In this document: positions 1-11,800 of the stretch, in pieces
How the letters are laid out: every line of letters begins with the position of its first letter
Position numbering within the stretch: the stretch's first letter is position 1
NCBI GenBank assembly: GCA_011799875.1
Contig: CM022303.1
Coordinates: forward strand, 281,066,850 to 281,130,849
Source: Thinopyrum elongatum
Lineage: Eukaryota > Streptophyta > Magnoliopsida > Poales > Poaceae
Length of the DNA: 64,000 nucleotides
Direction of reading: 5' to 3'
Notes under the pieces: model-generated
Told to the model about the DNA's origin: nothing
What the model saw: only the letters and a program-made list of their open reading frames with translations
Databases searched by the model: none
Program-made: the position numbers and the translations under genes

Positions 1-885
1 ATGTAAACAGGTCAGCAAACCTTGTGGCGCATCTTTGTGCGAACCGTGCTTGCTGCACTTTGAATGTGACCGAGAGCTGGCTTGATGAAACACCTCGCTT
101 CCTTCTTCTTTTTTGCGGGGTACCTCGCTTCCTAGTGACCAGTCTCTTGGCTGATCGTCCTAAGAATGCTTATATATGAATAAAGCTCTCTCATTTACCT
201 GCAAAAAATATTAAGCCATATTAACCGAAAAGGGGGGAGTATGGACTAGCACTACTTTTTGGTGTGTCCCGTCAACTCGCAGAACGAGGAGAAGCTTGCA
301 GGACAAGGTGAAGCTCGCTTATGCCCTCTCCGTCTACCTCAAGTCAGGTGGCTCACAGGACAAGGAGAAGCTTTTGACTAATGCAACCTACCCTTGCCCA
401 GGCGGTGGATGTGCAACAGTTCATTCGGTGTCAGATTGCTAGAGGCATACACTGTAGTACCATCATTGTTCGACTTCCCGAAGAGGCGAAGAGCCAAGCC
501 CAAGTTTTAGTAGTACGAGTAGTACTACTAGTATACAGGTACTAGGAACCGCATGGTGGAGCGTCTGTACTCTTATTTTATTTTAATCTCTGATAAAGTA
601 CACATTTATTTGGGAGAAGTGCGGAAAACGGCAGCCCAATAGTACTATTACAAAACATCAAACATGTAATGATGATATCGATCAACCATGCTCGAATATA
701 TCTTGGCCTCCGTGCGAGCCCGTCTGTGTGTTCTCGCTCCTCGTCTCTCTCAAGGAACGGCGGGTTGGCCATTTTGCCGTCAATTGAGATCGGTTTGCTC
801 ACACTCTGGTCCCACATGTCAGTGATATGCCAAGAGGAAGTGCGTTGACCGACAGGCCATACGCGTACTTGGTTTTGCACCTTCA
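1..885. other. Intergenic sequence, no gene recognised
   Basis: I see no convincing coding region here. The reading frames are short and lack family motifs. A purine-rich run followed by GTATGGAC near 230-245 could be the tail of an unknown element, but nothing supports a boundary. Around 480-540 there are short AGTAGTACTA-type repeats. Confidence 0.4.
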
Positions 886-2664
886 TACTACTCCCTCCGT
901 CACAGTTTACAGGGCGCGCTTCATTCTCATGCATTTATCTCCACTAGTAAGCATGCACGTGCAACGCACGTATCAACAAATGCTTTTTATGTGGTTATAG
1001 GATTTTTTATTTATATTGTGATTTAAAAAAACAAAAGACTGCAGGATTGAATACACAAAACCAATTTTTGAAAACCCCTAATAAGATCGAATCAGTAATC
1101 CCTGAATATAAGATTCCAGCTATTAGTACACTTATGCCAAGATTATTTATACATAAATAATAACATGTAATAGACACTTGACATTTTGAGTGGTCATTAA
1201 GCGGTACCTGGAAATTTGCCTATTTGAGGATGTCATGTGAACTTTGAGCAGACCAGGAAGAAATCACAATCATATAGCATTTCACATTTCAAGGACAACA
1301 ACTTGTTCATAGATAACATAGGGGCACATGCTATTTAGTCTAGAATATAGTAAAAGCGGAGTAAAAAATCTCATGAAGATTTCAGAATGTCTATTTTTCT
1401 TGTGGTACTTGATATATAGGGCTTACGAAATATACATGCATTGTCTAAGTGAACATACAGAGATGCAATCTTGGAAGAAAGTAAAAAAAAAGTAGCAGTT
1501 TTTGGAAGATCTGAATTTGTTCCCTCTTGGATTTAAGTTGATAGTTATCTTGAGAAGTTGAATTGATGGGCCCAGCGAACACTGCCAATGGGAGTCAACA
1601 GGGGCACCACTCGCCAGCTGGACAATTTTGTCCCCATTCTCAGTTTCTCTCAGCTTCTCCTGAAGTGCAATAGTGCCAAAATAACTCAGTAAAACATTAG
1701 TTTCGTTAAGAAAATTATGAGAGGGAATTTAACAGTCTGTATGACATGGATGGCATGCGTGCCATACTTTCCCTAAGCTAAGCTTGGTTCTAGAAAGATT
1801 AAACATGAACTATAAATGTTCCGCAAACACCGTGCTGTCAACATCTTAGCAGTGGAGAAAGCCTACTATTCCATGGTGGCAAGCTGTACAATAAGGAGCT
1901 ATAATAATTATTGCTTTCCAACGCTAATCAAGAAAGAGAAAAGAATCGACACAAAATTTAGGATGACCAAAGCCGCACAAAGACCTACTTACTTGAGATG
2001 TATACGGTATACCCACAGGAAAAAAATCATACTAAATTCTTAACACATACATAAGTAACTTTAAAGGCTAAGAAATGAAGGAAATGCCTCATGTCATGTA
2101 CCTTTTAGTTATTCATGTGCCGATTTGAAGCAACCTCACACCAATTTACTTCTCAAAAAGGAAAATCTCACGGCAAGTAACATTTCCAACGGAAATCACA
2201 TCAACTGATGAAGACAACAATCAAGTATCAAGGACACGCGGGAAGAAAAGCTGCATGCCGAAGTACAACACATGTACCAACTTTCTCAATACCCAAACAA
2301 ATAAGCAATCCATTATAGAAAACTCCTATGGCTTGGTATAAGGATTCAATATGAAGCACTACAATATGGCAAAACAGCCATATTTTAGCACTACTTGGAA
2401 TACGACCTAGAAAACAACCATCGAATGTTTTAGCAAAAAACTACATACCTTCGCGCTAGATTAGTGATCAATATAGCTAGCTAGATGAGTATTCAGTTCT
2501 AGCCTAAACGACCGCAACCTCATATAGGTAGGCAAGCCCTTATAGTAGAGTAAAATTATGTAGCCTTGAATCAGACGCACATGAAAAACAATGTCTAGGA
2601 ATCTCTATGTACGTACTGATGATTACATAAATTCAAGATAGAATAAGTATATCCACCTTAAATA

Positions 2665-2799
2665 TCAATCATCAAGGTCAAATATCACAGAATGGATGTC
2701 AGATCCATCATTAACTTCTTGCATCAAATTCGGAAGTCCCTTCTGTATGAGAACAATCTCATTCTGTATCCATTTATTAAGATACCCCAAAGGTTTGGT
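2665..2799 (-). pseudogene. Reading-frame remnant, unidentified captured exon
   Basis: The minus strand stays open for 44 codons from just after a TGA at 2800-2802 to a TGA at 2665-2667. The peptide contains GYLNKWIQNEIVLIQKGLP and ends SVIFDLDD. It looks like a natural C-terminal exon rather than random sequence, because it has balanced composition and an acidic end directly at a stop. It lies inside the Helitron, downstream of and on the same strand as the MLH3-like exons, but I cannot match it to MLH3. It may come from a second captured gene. Confidence 0.35.
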
Positions 2800-2903
2800 T
2801 CATTTTGTGATTGCTTGCAACATGCAATTTAAGATGAACAAACAATACTGCTGAGTTGGGAAAAAATCAAGCTTGTAAATGACAACAAAAAACTCTAACT
2901 TAT

Positions 2904-3441
2904 CATATTTTTGTCCTAAGAGAACAAATTCATCTTGAGTATACCACAACCTACAATATGTACAGTTGTACACATAACAAAGAACACTTGTTTTTTAGAA
3001 GCAAATCTCAGTGATGAGAAAATTTAAAACATAAGATAAGCAAATACCATCATATTCCACTTGCATAACATGCTCTGACATTTACTGAAACGTCGATCTG
3101 AATTTGGTATAAGCCTATAAAAAATGTTAACACATGATGCTCAAGTACAAGTGTACAACATGTAGGTCAGGTTATCTTTTTTTTTCTGTGAAAAAGCAAC
3201 ACTCAATATAAATATTACATCTGGAGTTGTGGGTTGTATTTTGCATTCATTCTTATGTAAAGCAAATACCTACTGAAGACAACACATACAGTTTATCTTT
3301 CATGTGAAAGGAATACCTCTTTGCATTTGCATCGATGCTATTATATATCAAGTCTTCGAGAATCCTTGTGAGATCAAACATGATGATGCTTGAGCGGAAG
3401 GAGCAATGGTTACTTTTCGACAATCATTTTGAGTTCTGCAT
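2904..3441 (-). pseudogene. MLH3-like mismatch-repair gene fragment (exons 1-3), degenerate
   Basis: Three exon-like blocks on the minus strand resemble the N-terminal ATPase region of plant MLH3, a MutL homologue. Block 1 (3441-3317) starts ATGCAG and reads RSSIIMFDLTRILEDLIYN followed by SIDANAK. This is the MutL ATP-binding helix with its key E and N region (EELxxNSxDA in the family), here with D for the second acidic residue. It ends at a donor AG|GTAT. Block 2 (about 3097-3048) reads IDVSVNVRACY and ends G|GTATTTG. Block 3 (2950-2904) follows TGTAG and reads EFVLLGQKY, matching the ELVLLGEKY region of the family, but its donor GT has become AT. Stops and small indels occur in blocks 1-3. 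The spacing suggests genomic capture with introns, not a retrocopy. It cannot encode a repair protein. Confidence 0.65.
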
Positions 3442-3796
3442 TAGCGTATTCAGCTAAAAATAAGCTTAGACCAGCCAGTGAATAGTGAAATGTGAAAAGG
3501 TGGAATAAACCTTGGCACTATCCAATATCTTTACCTTTGCAAATACTTGTGAAAAAAGATAGAGCAAATTAGCAAAATCACATTTGATTGAGGAAAATTG
3601 TCACATTTGTCACCTTATCGTCTTCAGTCGCCGGCTCGCCACCCACTGTACAGGCTAGGCAAGTGCTACGAGCAGCAGGGTAGTGGCGCCGGATCGTTGA
3701 AGACGGCAGGATTTATTGCACATATTTGGCTATATTTTTTGGCAGATCACATTATATCAAAATATACAGATAAGATCAACCTGGGCAGTTTACTTT

Positions 3797-4272
3797 GACC
3801 ATGCGGCGTGCTAAGGGAACGGCGATGGTGGACCATGCGATGACCCACAGACAATCGGACATGATTGAGATCCCGTGCTGCAGGCCACGGAGGCAGAGGA
3901 GGATTGGGCAGCAGCTCGTGAAGGGGATGTGGGGCGCCCGTAGTTGTTACCGCCCTGAATCTGCGCCACCTCCGTCTGCACGCTCTCGGCGCCCGCTGGC
4001 TCCACCGCACCGACGAGCGCCACTGAGGAGGAGTAGGAGGACAACATGGGCACCGAGGCGAGCCCCTGCCGGCCTCGTCGGAGAAATCCATCGCCGCGGC
4101 CGAGCCGCTGCGTCCCGCGCTGCCGCCGCAGCTCGACGAAGGAGAGGGATACCGGCACCGCTGATACAGGTCGAGCCCGCTGCATCCCGTGCCATCGACG
4201 CTGCTCGTGGGAGGAGAGCGACCCCGGCGGCGGCGAGGAGGGGAGAGGAGGGAGAGGGAGGCGGGGAACCAT
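3797..4272 (-). other. GC-rich exon-like block inside the Helitron
   Basis: This block is strongly GC-rich and trinucleotide-biased against AT-rich surroundings, with long overlapping open frames on both strands. On the minus strand it looks like the 5' leader and first exon of a grass gene, rich in Pro/Ser/Arg. None of the frames shows a domain I recognise, and the open frames are probably a by-product of composition. It lies between the Helitron 5' end and the MLH3-like exons, so it may be the captured upstream region of that gene or a fragment of another. Confidence 0.35.
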
Positions 4273-4838
4273 GGATGTTGGTGGAATCGATCTGCATGTT
4301 TTTTTTCATGGAAGATCCGCATGTTGCAGGCGGGGGATGCGGGGCGCTATTTGGCAGACCGCGGCATCTGCTCGGCAGAACATTTGATCTCAGTCGTTAA
4401 TTTAGATGGCAGATCATTGATGCAACGTGCACGGTAGGATATGCTTAAGTTGATTCGATTGGAGGGTTCTGAATACCTCGTGTATAGTTTGTTGTGTGAC
4501 TTTAGAAGAGTTTATGTTTGCTTTTTTAATAGTAGTATAGATGCATTTCCACCACCAGAGAGATTTTAGACGCGTTTGGTTTAATGCTCAATTAATTAGG
4601 GCATGGTAACCGCAATCAAGTCCACAATTTTCTCTCGATGTAGGTGTGTATGCGGAGTGGAGTAAGTGCATGCATGTGTGTACCCGGGGTGGAAGCATTG
4701 CATGCATGTGTGTACGCATTATTTCCTATAGTAATAGACGTCGTGCTATAACTACCAATGCTATTTTTCAGGCTGATTGCTACTCGCCTTGGTCCAAGAG
4801 ATTGTTGAAGCGAGCTCTATAAACAGTGATGGAGGGAG

Positions 4839-5839
4839 TAGTATGAGCGGATTCAAAGAAGAGCATATTGATGGTTGCTTCTTCTGAGCAACTTATAGTG
4901 GGAAAGGTGGGGCTTATGATTTGACTGCTCATTACTCACTATTAGTGCGGCGCAACGACCGGGCTGAGTCTCCCATGCGGTTGTGCACTATAATTTGGTG
5001 CATGGCACATGGACCCGGATGCTGAAGAGGCTTCTGGCAATGCTATCAAGCTTCCAGCATTTGTTTACATAATTGATGTACTATACAAATAATTTTCCAG
5101 TGACATGAAATTGTACAATGCTCTGAGCTTTCAGCCTTTGTTTTGTGTGTCTTGCCATCCATGCACTTTTGGAAAAAATAAAAAAGTAACTTCCTTGCTA
5201 ATGCATCTCAATGATTAGCATATCAGAGCTAATATTTACATCACAACTGAAGACAGAGTTGTGAGAAGGTGTTAAATTAAAATTGATCCATGCTTTCATT
5301 GGCAGCAACTTCCCCCCAACTCTGTCTAAATCAACAAGGCATGTTGGGGGAAAAAGTAGCTGTCAGGAGCATGCAACATTCCGATCATTTTGTGCAGTTC
5401 CACTAAAATAGAGCTGAGCGTCCCTGTTCCAAAGATATTAAGTGTGATTACAATAATAGAGGACTGTTGATGAAACAATAAACACACAAATAGAAGCCGG
5501 TCACCTTTGCAGTCTCTCTTAAGACTAACTAGTTGGAGAAGATTAAGCAAATAGTTGGAGAAGATTAGGCTCGGAGTTGGATGAGGAGGATAGAGCAAAA
5601 CCAATCTCCCTTTGTGCAGTCGCACTGAAATGTAGAGACGTTGCCCGTGTGACATTTTAGTAGAACTGCACAAAACACTCTTAAGAAAAAAGTGATTTGT
5701 GCAGTTCACCAAAAGGTCGCAATAGCAATGAGGTGAAATGGATAGCCCTGTTTGCAAAAAAGAGGTAGAAAGGAAACAATTACTGGCCAATAATAGTTGA
5801 TGACACATACGACGACAAAAAAGAAGCATATTCCTTGTC
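4839..5839. other. Intergenic sequence, no gene recognised
   Basis: No domain or splice-consistent gene is visible. A minus-strand frame of 177 codons at 5326-5859 has low-complexity, intron-like content and no family motif. The phrase TTTGTGCAGTT recurs on the two strands around 5390, 5600 and 5700, suggesting remnants of a small inverted-repeat element, but I could not define ends. Confidence 0.35.
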
Positions 5840-6300
5840 CTAAGGGAAGATAACAGCATGGTTGTGTTTATCTAAAACGGTGTGAGGACGACATTGCAAT
5901 ATGGAAAGTACGTCGGACGAGCTACATTTTGGGTAAAGAACTAAAGAAGATCCACATGCAGGATTTTCCACATGCAACAACATGGGAAGATGGGCAGTGG
6001 AGCAAGGCTGGAGCAAGCTGTACCTGAGGGTCGTCGGGATGTAACTAGGAGGGCGCCGGCGGCCGGGATCTGCCCATACTGCGGCAGCGAGCAAGTGGCG
6101 AAGGCCCTACCGCGTCGGAGCTTGGTCAGAGAGAATGGCGGGTACCGTAGATCGGGACGTGCTGCCTCAATGCCATCGAACGGAGAAACGATGCACATCC
6201 TCCCTTTCCGCCGGCGGACGGGATGCGGCCAGATCGGTGACCAACGGTGAGAGAGAGAGGCCGCCGCCGCCTTGTGTGAGATAGTGTGACGAGAGACAAA
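5840..6300 (-). other. GC-rich 5'-exon-like segment of unknown gene
   Basis: On the minus strand, a CT-rich leader is followed near 6198 by an ATG and about 200 bases of GC-rich sequence ending at a donor-like CAG|GTACAG near 6025. This is the usual look of a grass first exon with 5' UTR. No downstream exon with recognisable protein motifs could be found in the AT-rich sequence to the left. It may be a non-coding transcript, a captured fragment or the remnant of a gene. Confidence 0.25.
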
Positions 6301-6959
6301 CCCCGGCAGGCAGGCTCCATTGTATATAGTGGAGCGGATTTCTTTTTCTCGATGACAATCATTTTATATTTTGTATGTGCCATTGAGGAATATAACTTTA
6401 TTTAATACTAACACGTCAAGTCAAACTTTGTTCTGTGTATGCGTGGTACACGACCCTCCTTTGAGTAAACAACCGCTACACGCGTCAAATTATCACGTGG
6501 GCTGCCTTTTCGTACAGAAATGAACTCCACCGTGTACCCGTGCGGGTGTGGTCGGGAATGAGACATGAGTACGTGCGTCGTGCATGCACCTCTTCTTTAC
6601 GTGCAGGTACGTACGTGGGTGGGTGTGAGAGGATGGTTTGTGCGAAACAGAGGCAATGTGTTGGTGACATCTCAAACAAAAAAATGTAACATATGCAATG
6701 TGTGTGAAACAGAGTCATGGATATATCATATATAGAGGGAGCGATCCACGAGAAGAGAGTGAAGGGATCATCGACATGAGATATTGATAGAATCGAAAAT
6801 AGGGATGAAGTGTGTGGGTGCGTGATCGATAAAGAGTGCCATCGAATTTGGGCTTGCCCACGTCAAAGATATAGGGCGGCTGGCCTACTGGAATGTGAGA
6901 GGGCAGAGGTGCAGGTTGTCTCTGTGGCATGGATACCTACCTACAACGTTTGACTATCG

Positions 6960-7900
6960 GTGTGGGGGGGGGGAGGGGGCAGAGACCTAACTATAGAGAG
7001 GTAGATCGACTAGTATATGTGTGGAGAAGGAGAGAGACCTAGCTATGTATTGAGGGAGATCGATCGGCATCCATGCATATGTGTAGCAGAGGAATAAGGT
7101 TGGGAGAGAGACAAAGGTAGAGTGTCAGAGGGTTGGTGGTGGACTTGCTTCTCACAAATGGTGGGAGAGGGCTGCTAGACAAACGGAGGGTACGAGTGCA
7201 ATATCAATAAGAGAGGGGATGTCTGCCTGTCTATGCACATGCGTGTGAGAGACAGGTCGGGAGGTACGCAAGGATGATGAGGGGGGACGATATGGTTGTG
7301 GTAAGCAGACGTAACTACATAGGAAGATCAATCATCGTGTGTCGGAGAAAGGGAAAGACATAACTAGTGAGGTACGTCGATCGGTGCGTGGGGAAAAAGA
7401 ATTATAGTCGACCTAGCTATATGTAGGGAGATCGATGGTATACATGCATGCATGTGTTAGAAGCAAATAAGGTCCGGAGAGATGGACAGGGGGAGAGGGG
7501 TGCGGCTAGGAGGTGGTGCGAGAGGCCTACAATGTCGAGGGGGGAGGAGTGTGCGAGTTTGAGATCGATGAAAAGAGGGGCGGGAGTGTGCACCTGCGTG
7601 GAACCATATTGGACATAGGGGGGCATGGACGGTGAGAAGAGAAGAGGGGAAGTGTGTGTTTGTGGTAGGCGCACTTGGCTAGAGAGGTATATCGACCGGT
7701 GTGTGCCGAAAAGAAGGAGCCGGGGGGCCTACACACACCGTGGGTGAATGACCTAAAGAGAAATAATGAATGTGTGCGATAGAGGGGACGCTGAGGGAGG
7801 GTGAGATGGGGGCGGGCGTGTGCATGCACGATAGAAAGTTAGCGCTAGCTACAAAGAGAAGAGGATTGTGTGGGTGTAAAAGACGAACAGAGATCATAAT
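6960..7900 (+). repeat. Purine-rich degenerate repeat tract
   Basis: The plus strand is markedly G+A rich, with repeated GAGAGA, GGGGG and GATCGAT motifs. A unit of about 80-90 bases recurs imperfectly: GACCTAGCTAT, then GGGAGATCGAT, then CATGCATGTGT or CATGCATATGTGT, then AATAAGGT, at roughly 7040-7110 and again 7410-7490, with shorter relics near 6985 and 7680. The open frames on the minus strand are a result of this composition (Pro/Ser/His-rich) and not genes. Confidence 0.5.
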
Positions 7901-8570
7901 TCATTATAAAAAAAGTGGATTCGAATATTTGAAGAAGATATCATAGTGTTTTAAACCGACGCATGCATGAATGAATATATATAATGGTGATACGCATGGT
8001 GCGGTTATGAACTTGTTATACTGCATATAATATATAGAACATTGATTATAATTTGTGATAATGTGTGGCTTTTGCAGCTCAGGGCTAAATACTTGTCATA
8101 ATGTAGGGGGCGAGGCACTATACTTTGTGTGATAAACATGGTGTACGTATGGAACATGGTATAGATTATGAAGATCTAGTTAGCACATCAAATGTACTAT
8201 TATTTGGAATCAACATCAAGTGTATTCAAAATTTTGAATTCGAGTTCATATAGTACACATAGTTCATATCTATCTCTATAGTAATCATGTGGTGTGTTGT
8301 TAAGATAATACACGAATGATGGTTTAAGTTGGCAACAATCATGATTGTAGATTCTTATTCAAATAGAGAAACGAATTCAAATTTAGTTCGAATTGCAGCA
8401 TAGACATTTGGAAAGCACTAAAATGTTGGTATGAGTAGGTTACATGCATTATACAGTCAGCGAAAAAATTTAATTGGACATAACATGGATTCATAGCTTT
8501 GAATAGCATTTGTACAGTAAAACGGGACAAGACTCTCTCTTTGTGTGGTGCGAATAGTTTTATTTTTTTC
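7901..8570. other. AT-rich intergenic sequence, nothing recognised
   Basis: AT-rich sequence with scattered TATATA tracts. I see no reading frame with a family signature, no RNA gene and no clear transposon ends. Confidence 0.4.
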
Positions 8571-8879
8571 ATTTTTTTCATTGAGGGAAGTGCGAATTGA
8601 TTTGGTACATACAATATTACACGTTAGGCTTGTCCCTAAAATTCAACCCGCACCTTGTTATATCCTGAAAATTCAGATATCGTGCTCCCAAAACTCGCGC
8701 CTTCACAACTCGCGCCTTGCTATCCCAATATTACAACGCGCGCGAAAACTCCCTTTAGCTGCCAAATCCTGACACGCGACATCCCCCTTCTAACCCTGAG
8801 CCGAAAGGGCCGCTAGTTCAGATCAGTGGGGGTACTTTTGTAACACACCCTACATTTTGGACAAGCGCGTCCCTAAGTC

Positions 8880-11800
8880 ATGGTTCACCCCCTCCCATCA
8901 CCTCCTTTTCGCCATTCGAAATCCCCATTCGAAATCCCAGGCCGCCATAACCTCTCTACTCCAGCCGTGAAACCCCACCCTCCTTCGTCCGCCACCCCAC
9001 CGCTGCCCAGCCGGAGCCTCTTCCCTGACGACGTCGTCCACCGCAACAGCCCGACGTCCCTCATCCACCTCCCCGGATGAGGATCCGTCGTCAATCTCGT
9101 CGTCCCGCCGGTTCAGCCGCCCCGTCCTCCACCTCCAAGGAGCTGCTCCGATGATCCGTCTATCGTAGCTGATCCATCCCCACAGCACCGCCTTAACCTG
9201 CTCCACCGGAACCGCATCATCCTCACCGACTCCTCGGACGAAGCCGAGGCCTACTCAGCGCCACCAAAGAGGTTGTACACTCATCGCATCACACCTTCTC
9301 CTTAACTCGACCTCCCAGCGCTGACGGTGCTCCATCCCGCACCCCCATGGCGCGACTACCTCGAAGCCGGCACCGCGGGCGACATCTCCATGGCGGCTCT
9401 CCCTAGTTCGAGGCCCCTTCGGCGGCAGCATCCATACCAGCCGGATCTGCTACTTCTGCTCCGGCTCTCGCTCGCTCGCTCGCGCTGCTCCTGCTGCTTC
9501 GGCTCTCGCTCGGTCGCGCTACTGCTCTGCTCTCCCCCTCGCTCGTGCTGCTGCTCTGCTCTTGCTCTCACTCGCGCTAGTGATGCTGGTACACGGGCTA
9601 CTACAGCTACACGAGTTGCTGCTCTGGCTCTAGTTCGCATTGCCCCTCCAGGCGCTGCTGCTCCGGCTGCTATCTGCTCCTGTGTTCCCCGTCGATCGCC
9701 TGCTGATTTAGATCACTGTTTCTCTACTACTAGTGCTCGAGCGGCCTAAACTACATGTGAAGTGCCTCTCTGCTACCAGTGCATTCAGTTTCGACAGTAA
9801 CATTCAGATTCCACAGTAAATTTCAGTTTTGACAGTTAAGTTCAAAGTCAACGGTTTTTACCTTATCTATTGTAGTCAGGTGTTTTTTGGTGATGTAAAT
9901 TTTACATCTATCACTTTTTGGTAATGTATTTTACATCATCTATTGGAGATGCTATTAGAATCCCACTTGAGATTAACGATGTCTGTCTTGTACTGCTTTA
10001 GCCTCGACGTCTTACGGCTCATCGGAGCTGCTCCAATGACGGAACCATCCATCACAACAGAGCAGTGCCCTGGACATCGTCTACAGATTCCTCAGATCTT
10101 CCTCCACATCTCCGACAGCCACCTCTGCCGCAACTTCTTCAGTGACCAACCCAATGATGCTGAGGTCGACACGGCTACGGCAAAGAGGTTGTACACTTGT
10201 CGCATCACTTATTACTCTACATTCATGTCGATCCATTAGGGCTATTTTGGTTCAAAGGAAAAAGTGAAAGAAAAACATAGCAATAGGAAATTTTCCTATG
10301 GCACTCTACTATTCAATTATTCATGCATTTTGTTGAAAGGAATGGAGCAAAACATCCACCTGGACCTACTTTTCAAAATCCTATGCATGAAAACAAGACC
10401 AAGTGCATTAGTGGCAGAATAACATTCTAACTGTACACGCTTTCATATGGTTTCACTTTAATTTGGTCATGTTTCTTTGCATTCCTCTGCTCTTCCAATT
10501 CCTGTGAACTAAACACCCAAGTTGACAGAAATCATGTGTTTACAAATGCTCTGTTTCCCACGTGCATTCCTATCCTATTCTGGTGTTTTTCCTATCCCTG
10601 CATTTTTAGAATCCTGCAAGCCAAAGGAGCCCATACAGAATTACTTCAGTTACAGGTAGGTGTCAAAGAAAACTTTGTGTGGTTTGTCCTGCTCCTGTCG
10701 TGACGTCGTCGACCTCACCTAAGCTGCTCCATCGACAGAAGCATCCACCAAACCAGACATCACGACTCCTGACCGTCTTTCACCGCCTCAGATCTCCTTC
10801 CCTGCCGCCGCCAGCACCCACCGCAACTGCGACACCATCATCTACTCAGCAGATGAACGTGAGGAGTACACGGGTCCACAAGAGTGGTCGCACTCTTTTG
10901 TTTCTGCTTATGTTATGCATTGCTTAATATTACCTACTACTTTATCATCTTGTTCACCTCTTAGACTCCAAGTCAGGTCCAAATTAATGTTCAAACTTGA
11001 GTTTTAAAATTACTTGTGGGGCACATATCGAGGCAATAATGAATAGTATCTTTGTCTATTATCTGGTTCACCTAGGTTATGCATGTGTTGTTCATCTTGG
11101 GTGGGAAACAAATAGTAAAGAAGTCATCATCTGTCTTTTTATTAAATTAAAGCTATCATCAGCCTGCTATCATTATTTTTGGATCCATCCAGTGGTTGTT
11201 ACCATTACTCTAGATTTCTGCATGCTCTCCTTACATAATCTCACTATATTTTTTTCGTATGCATGTCAGATATTGTACACAGTTATGTTGAACATGTAGA
11301 GAAAAAGAGAAGAGTTTTGCGTGGTAATACAATGTCATGCAGACATCGCTCCATGGTGGGTTCAATGGCAAACCCTCCCCCCTCTCCAGATTGTAACCCA
11401 GAGGAAGATATCTGTTCTGAGGCGGATTCAGACGCAGCTGACCACTCCTATTTACCCTCAAGGTGTTTGCTCTAACTTGGCATGATGATGTTGGTCATAT
11501 CATGCATATGTTGCCTTGCAGTGCCTACTTTCGACATTGTATATGTCATCTGCTCAGTTTAGACATGTTCTGTAATGCCACCTGTTTAGTTTCTATATCA
11601 TATATGGGAATTATGCAGTCTCATCTCTTTTAGCCAGCCATAATATATGTGAAATATGCAATGCCATCCTGTTTAACCAGGCATCATGTATTTGAATGAT
11701 ATCTTGCCCATGCTTTTCTTCATTAGATTTCCATTTGTCGACAATGTTTGTACATTAAACTACTCTTCCTGTGATTCACCATTTGAGTGGGTGATGGAAA

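Larger units (their letters stand above)
944..4541 (-). mobile_element. Helitron carrying captured gene fragments
   Basis: On the minus strand the element begins TCTATACTACTATTAAA at 4541, a start like that of grass Helitrons, and ends in CTAG at 944. About nine bases before CTAG is a perfect hairpin (ACGTGC-GTT-GCACGT), as expected of a Helitron 3' end. The insertion lies between A (rightmost flank on the minus strand, 4542) and T (943), the AT target rule of the class. An ATGCATTT repeat near both ends (929-936, 4541-4548) could suggest an 8-bp duplication, but the Helitron reading explains more. No Rep/helicase gene is visible, so it is non-autonomous. The captured exons lie in the same orientation as the element. 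About 3.6 kb long. Confidence 0.7.
891..4838. mobile_element. Stowaway/mariner-type element interrupted by a Helitron
   Basis: The left end starts CTCCCTCCGTCACAGTTTAC at 891. The right end, read on the minus strand from 4838, starts CTCCCTCCATCACTGTTTAT. Both ends continue into a similar G/C-rich stretch ending in CGCTTC. Both are flanked by TA (889-890 and 4839-4840), the target duplication of Tc1/mariner elements. CTCCCTCC is the classic Triticeae Stowaway terminus. Without the inserted Helitron (944-4541) the element would be about 350 bp, a MITE with no coding capacity. A single mariner element of about 4 kb is the alternative, but the Helitron ends inside argue for nesting. Confidence 0.75.

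Noticed and set aside
3747..4400. Several overlapping reading frames of 110-200 codons on both strands
   Set aside because: GC-rich composition opens many frames at once. None has a family motif; they are treated as one exon-like block in the Helitron.
929..4548. ATGCATTT at both ends read as an 8-bp target duplication of a hAT or Mutator-like element
   Set aside because: No matching terminal inverted repeats exist, while a Helitron start, hairpin, CTAG end and AT insertion site all fit. The repeat can be explained by similar sequence in the Stowaway interior.
7417..7897. Minus-strand frames of 70-100 codons rich in His, Pro and Ser
   Set aside because: They are translations of the purine-rich repeat and share no homology pattern.
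9327..9749. 140-codon plus-strand frame, Leu/Ser/Ala-rich
   Set aside because: It comes from a CTCG/CTGCTG low-complexity stretch and runs on in the antisense frame as well.
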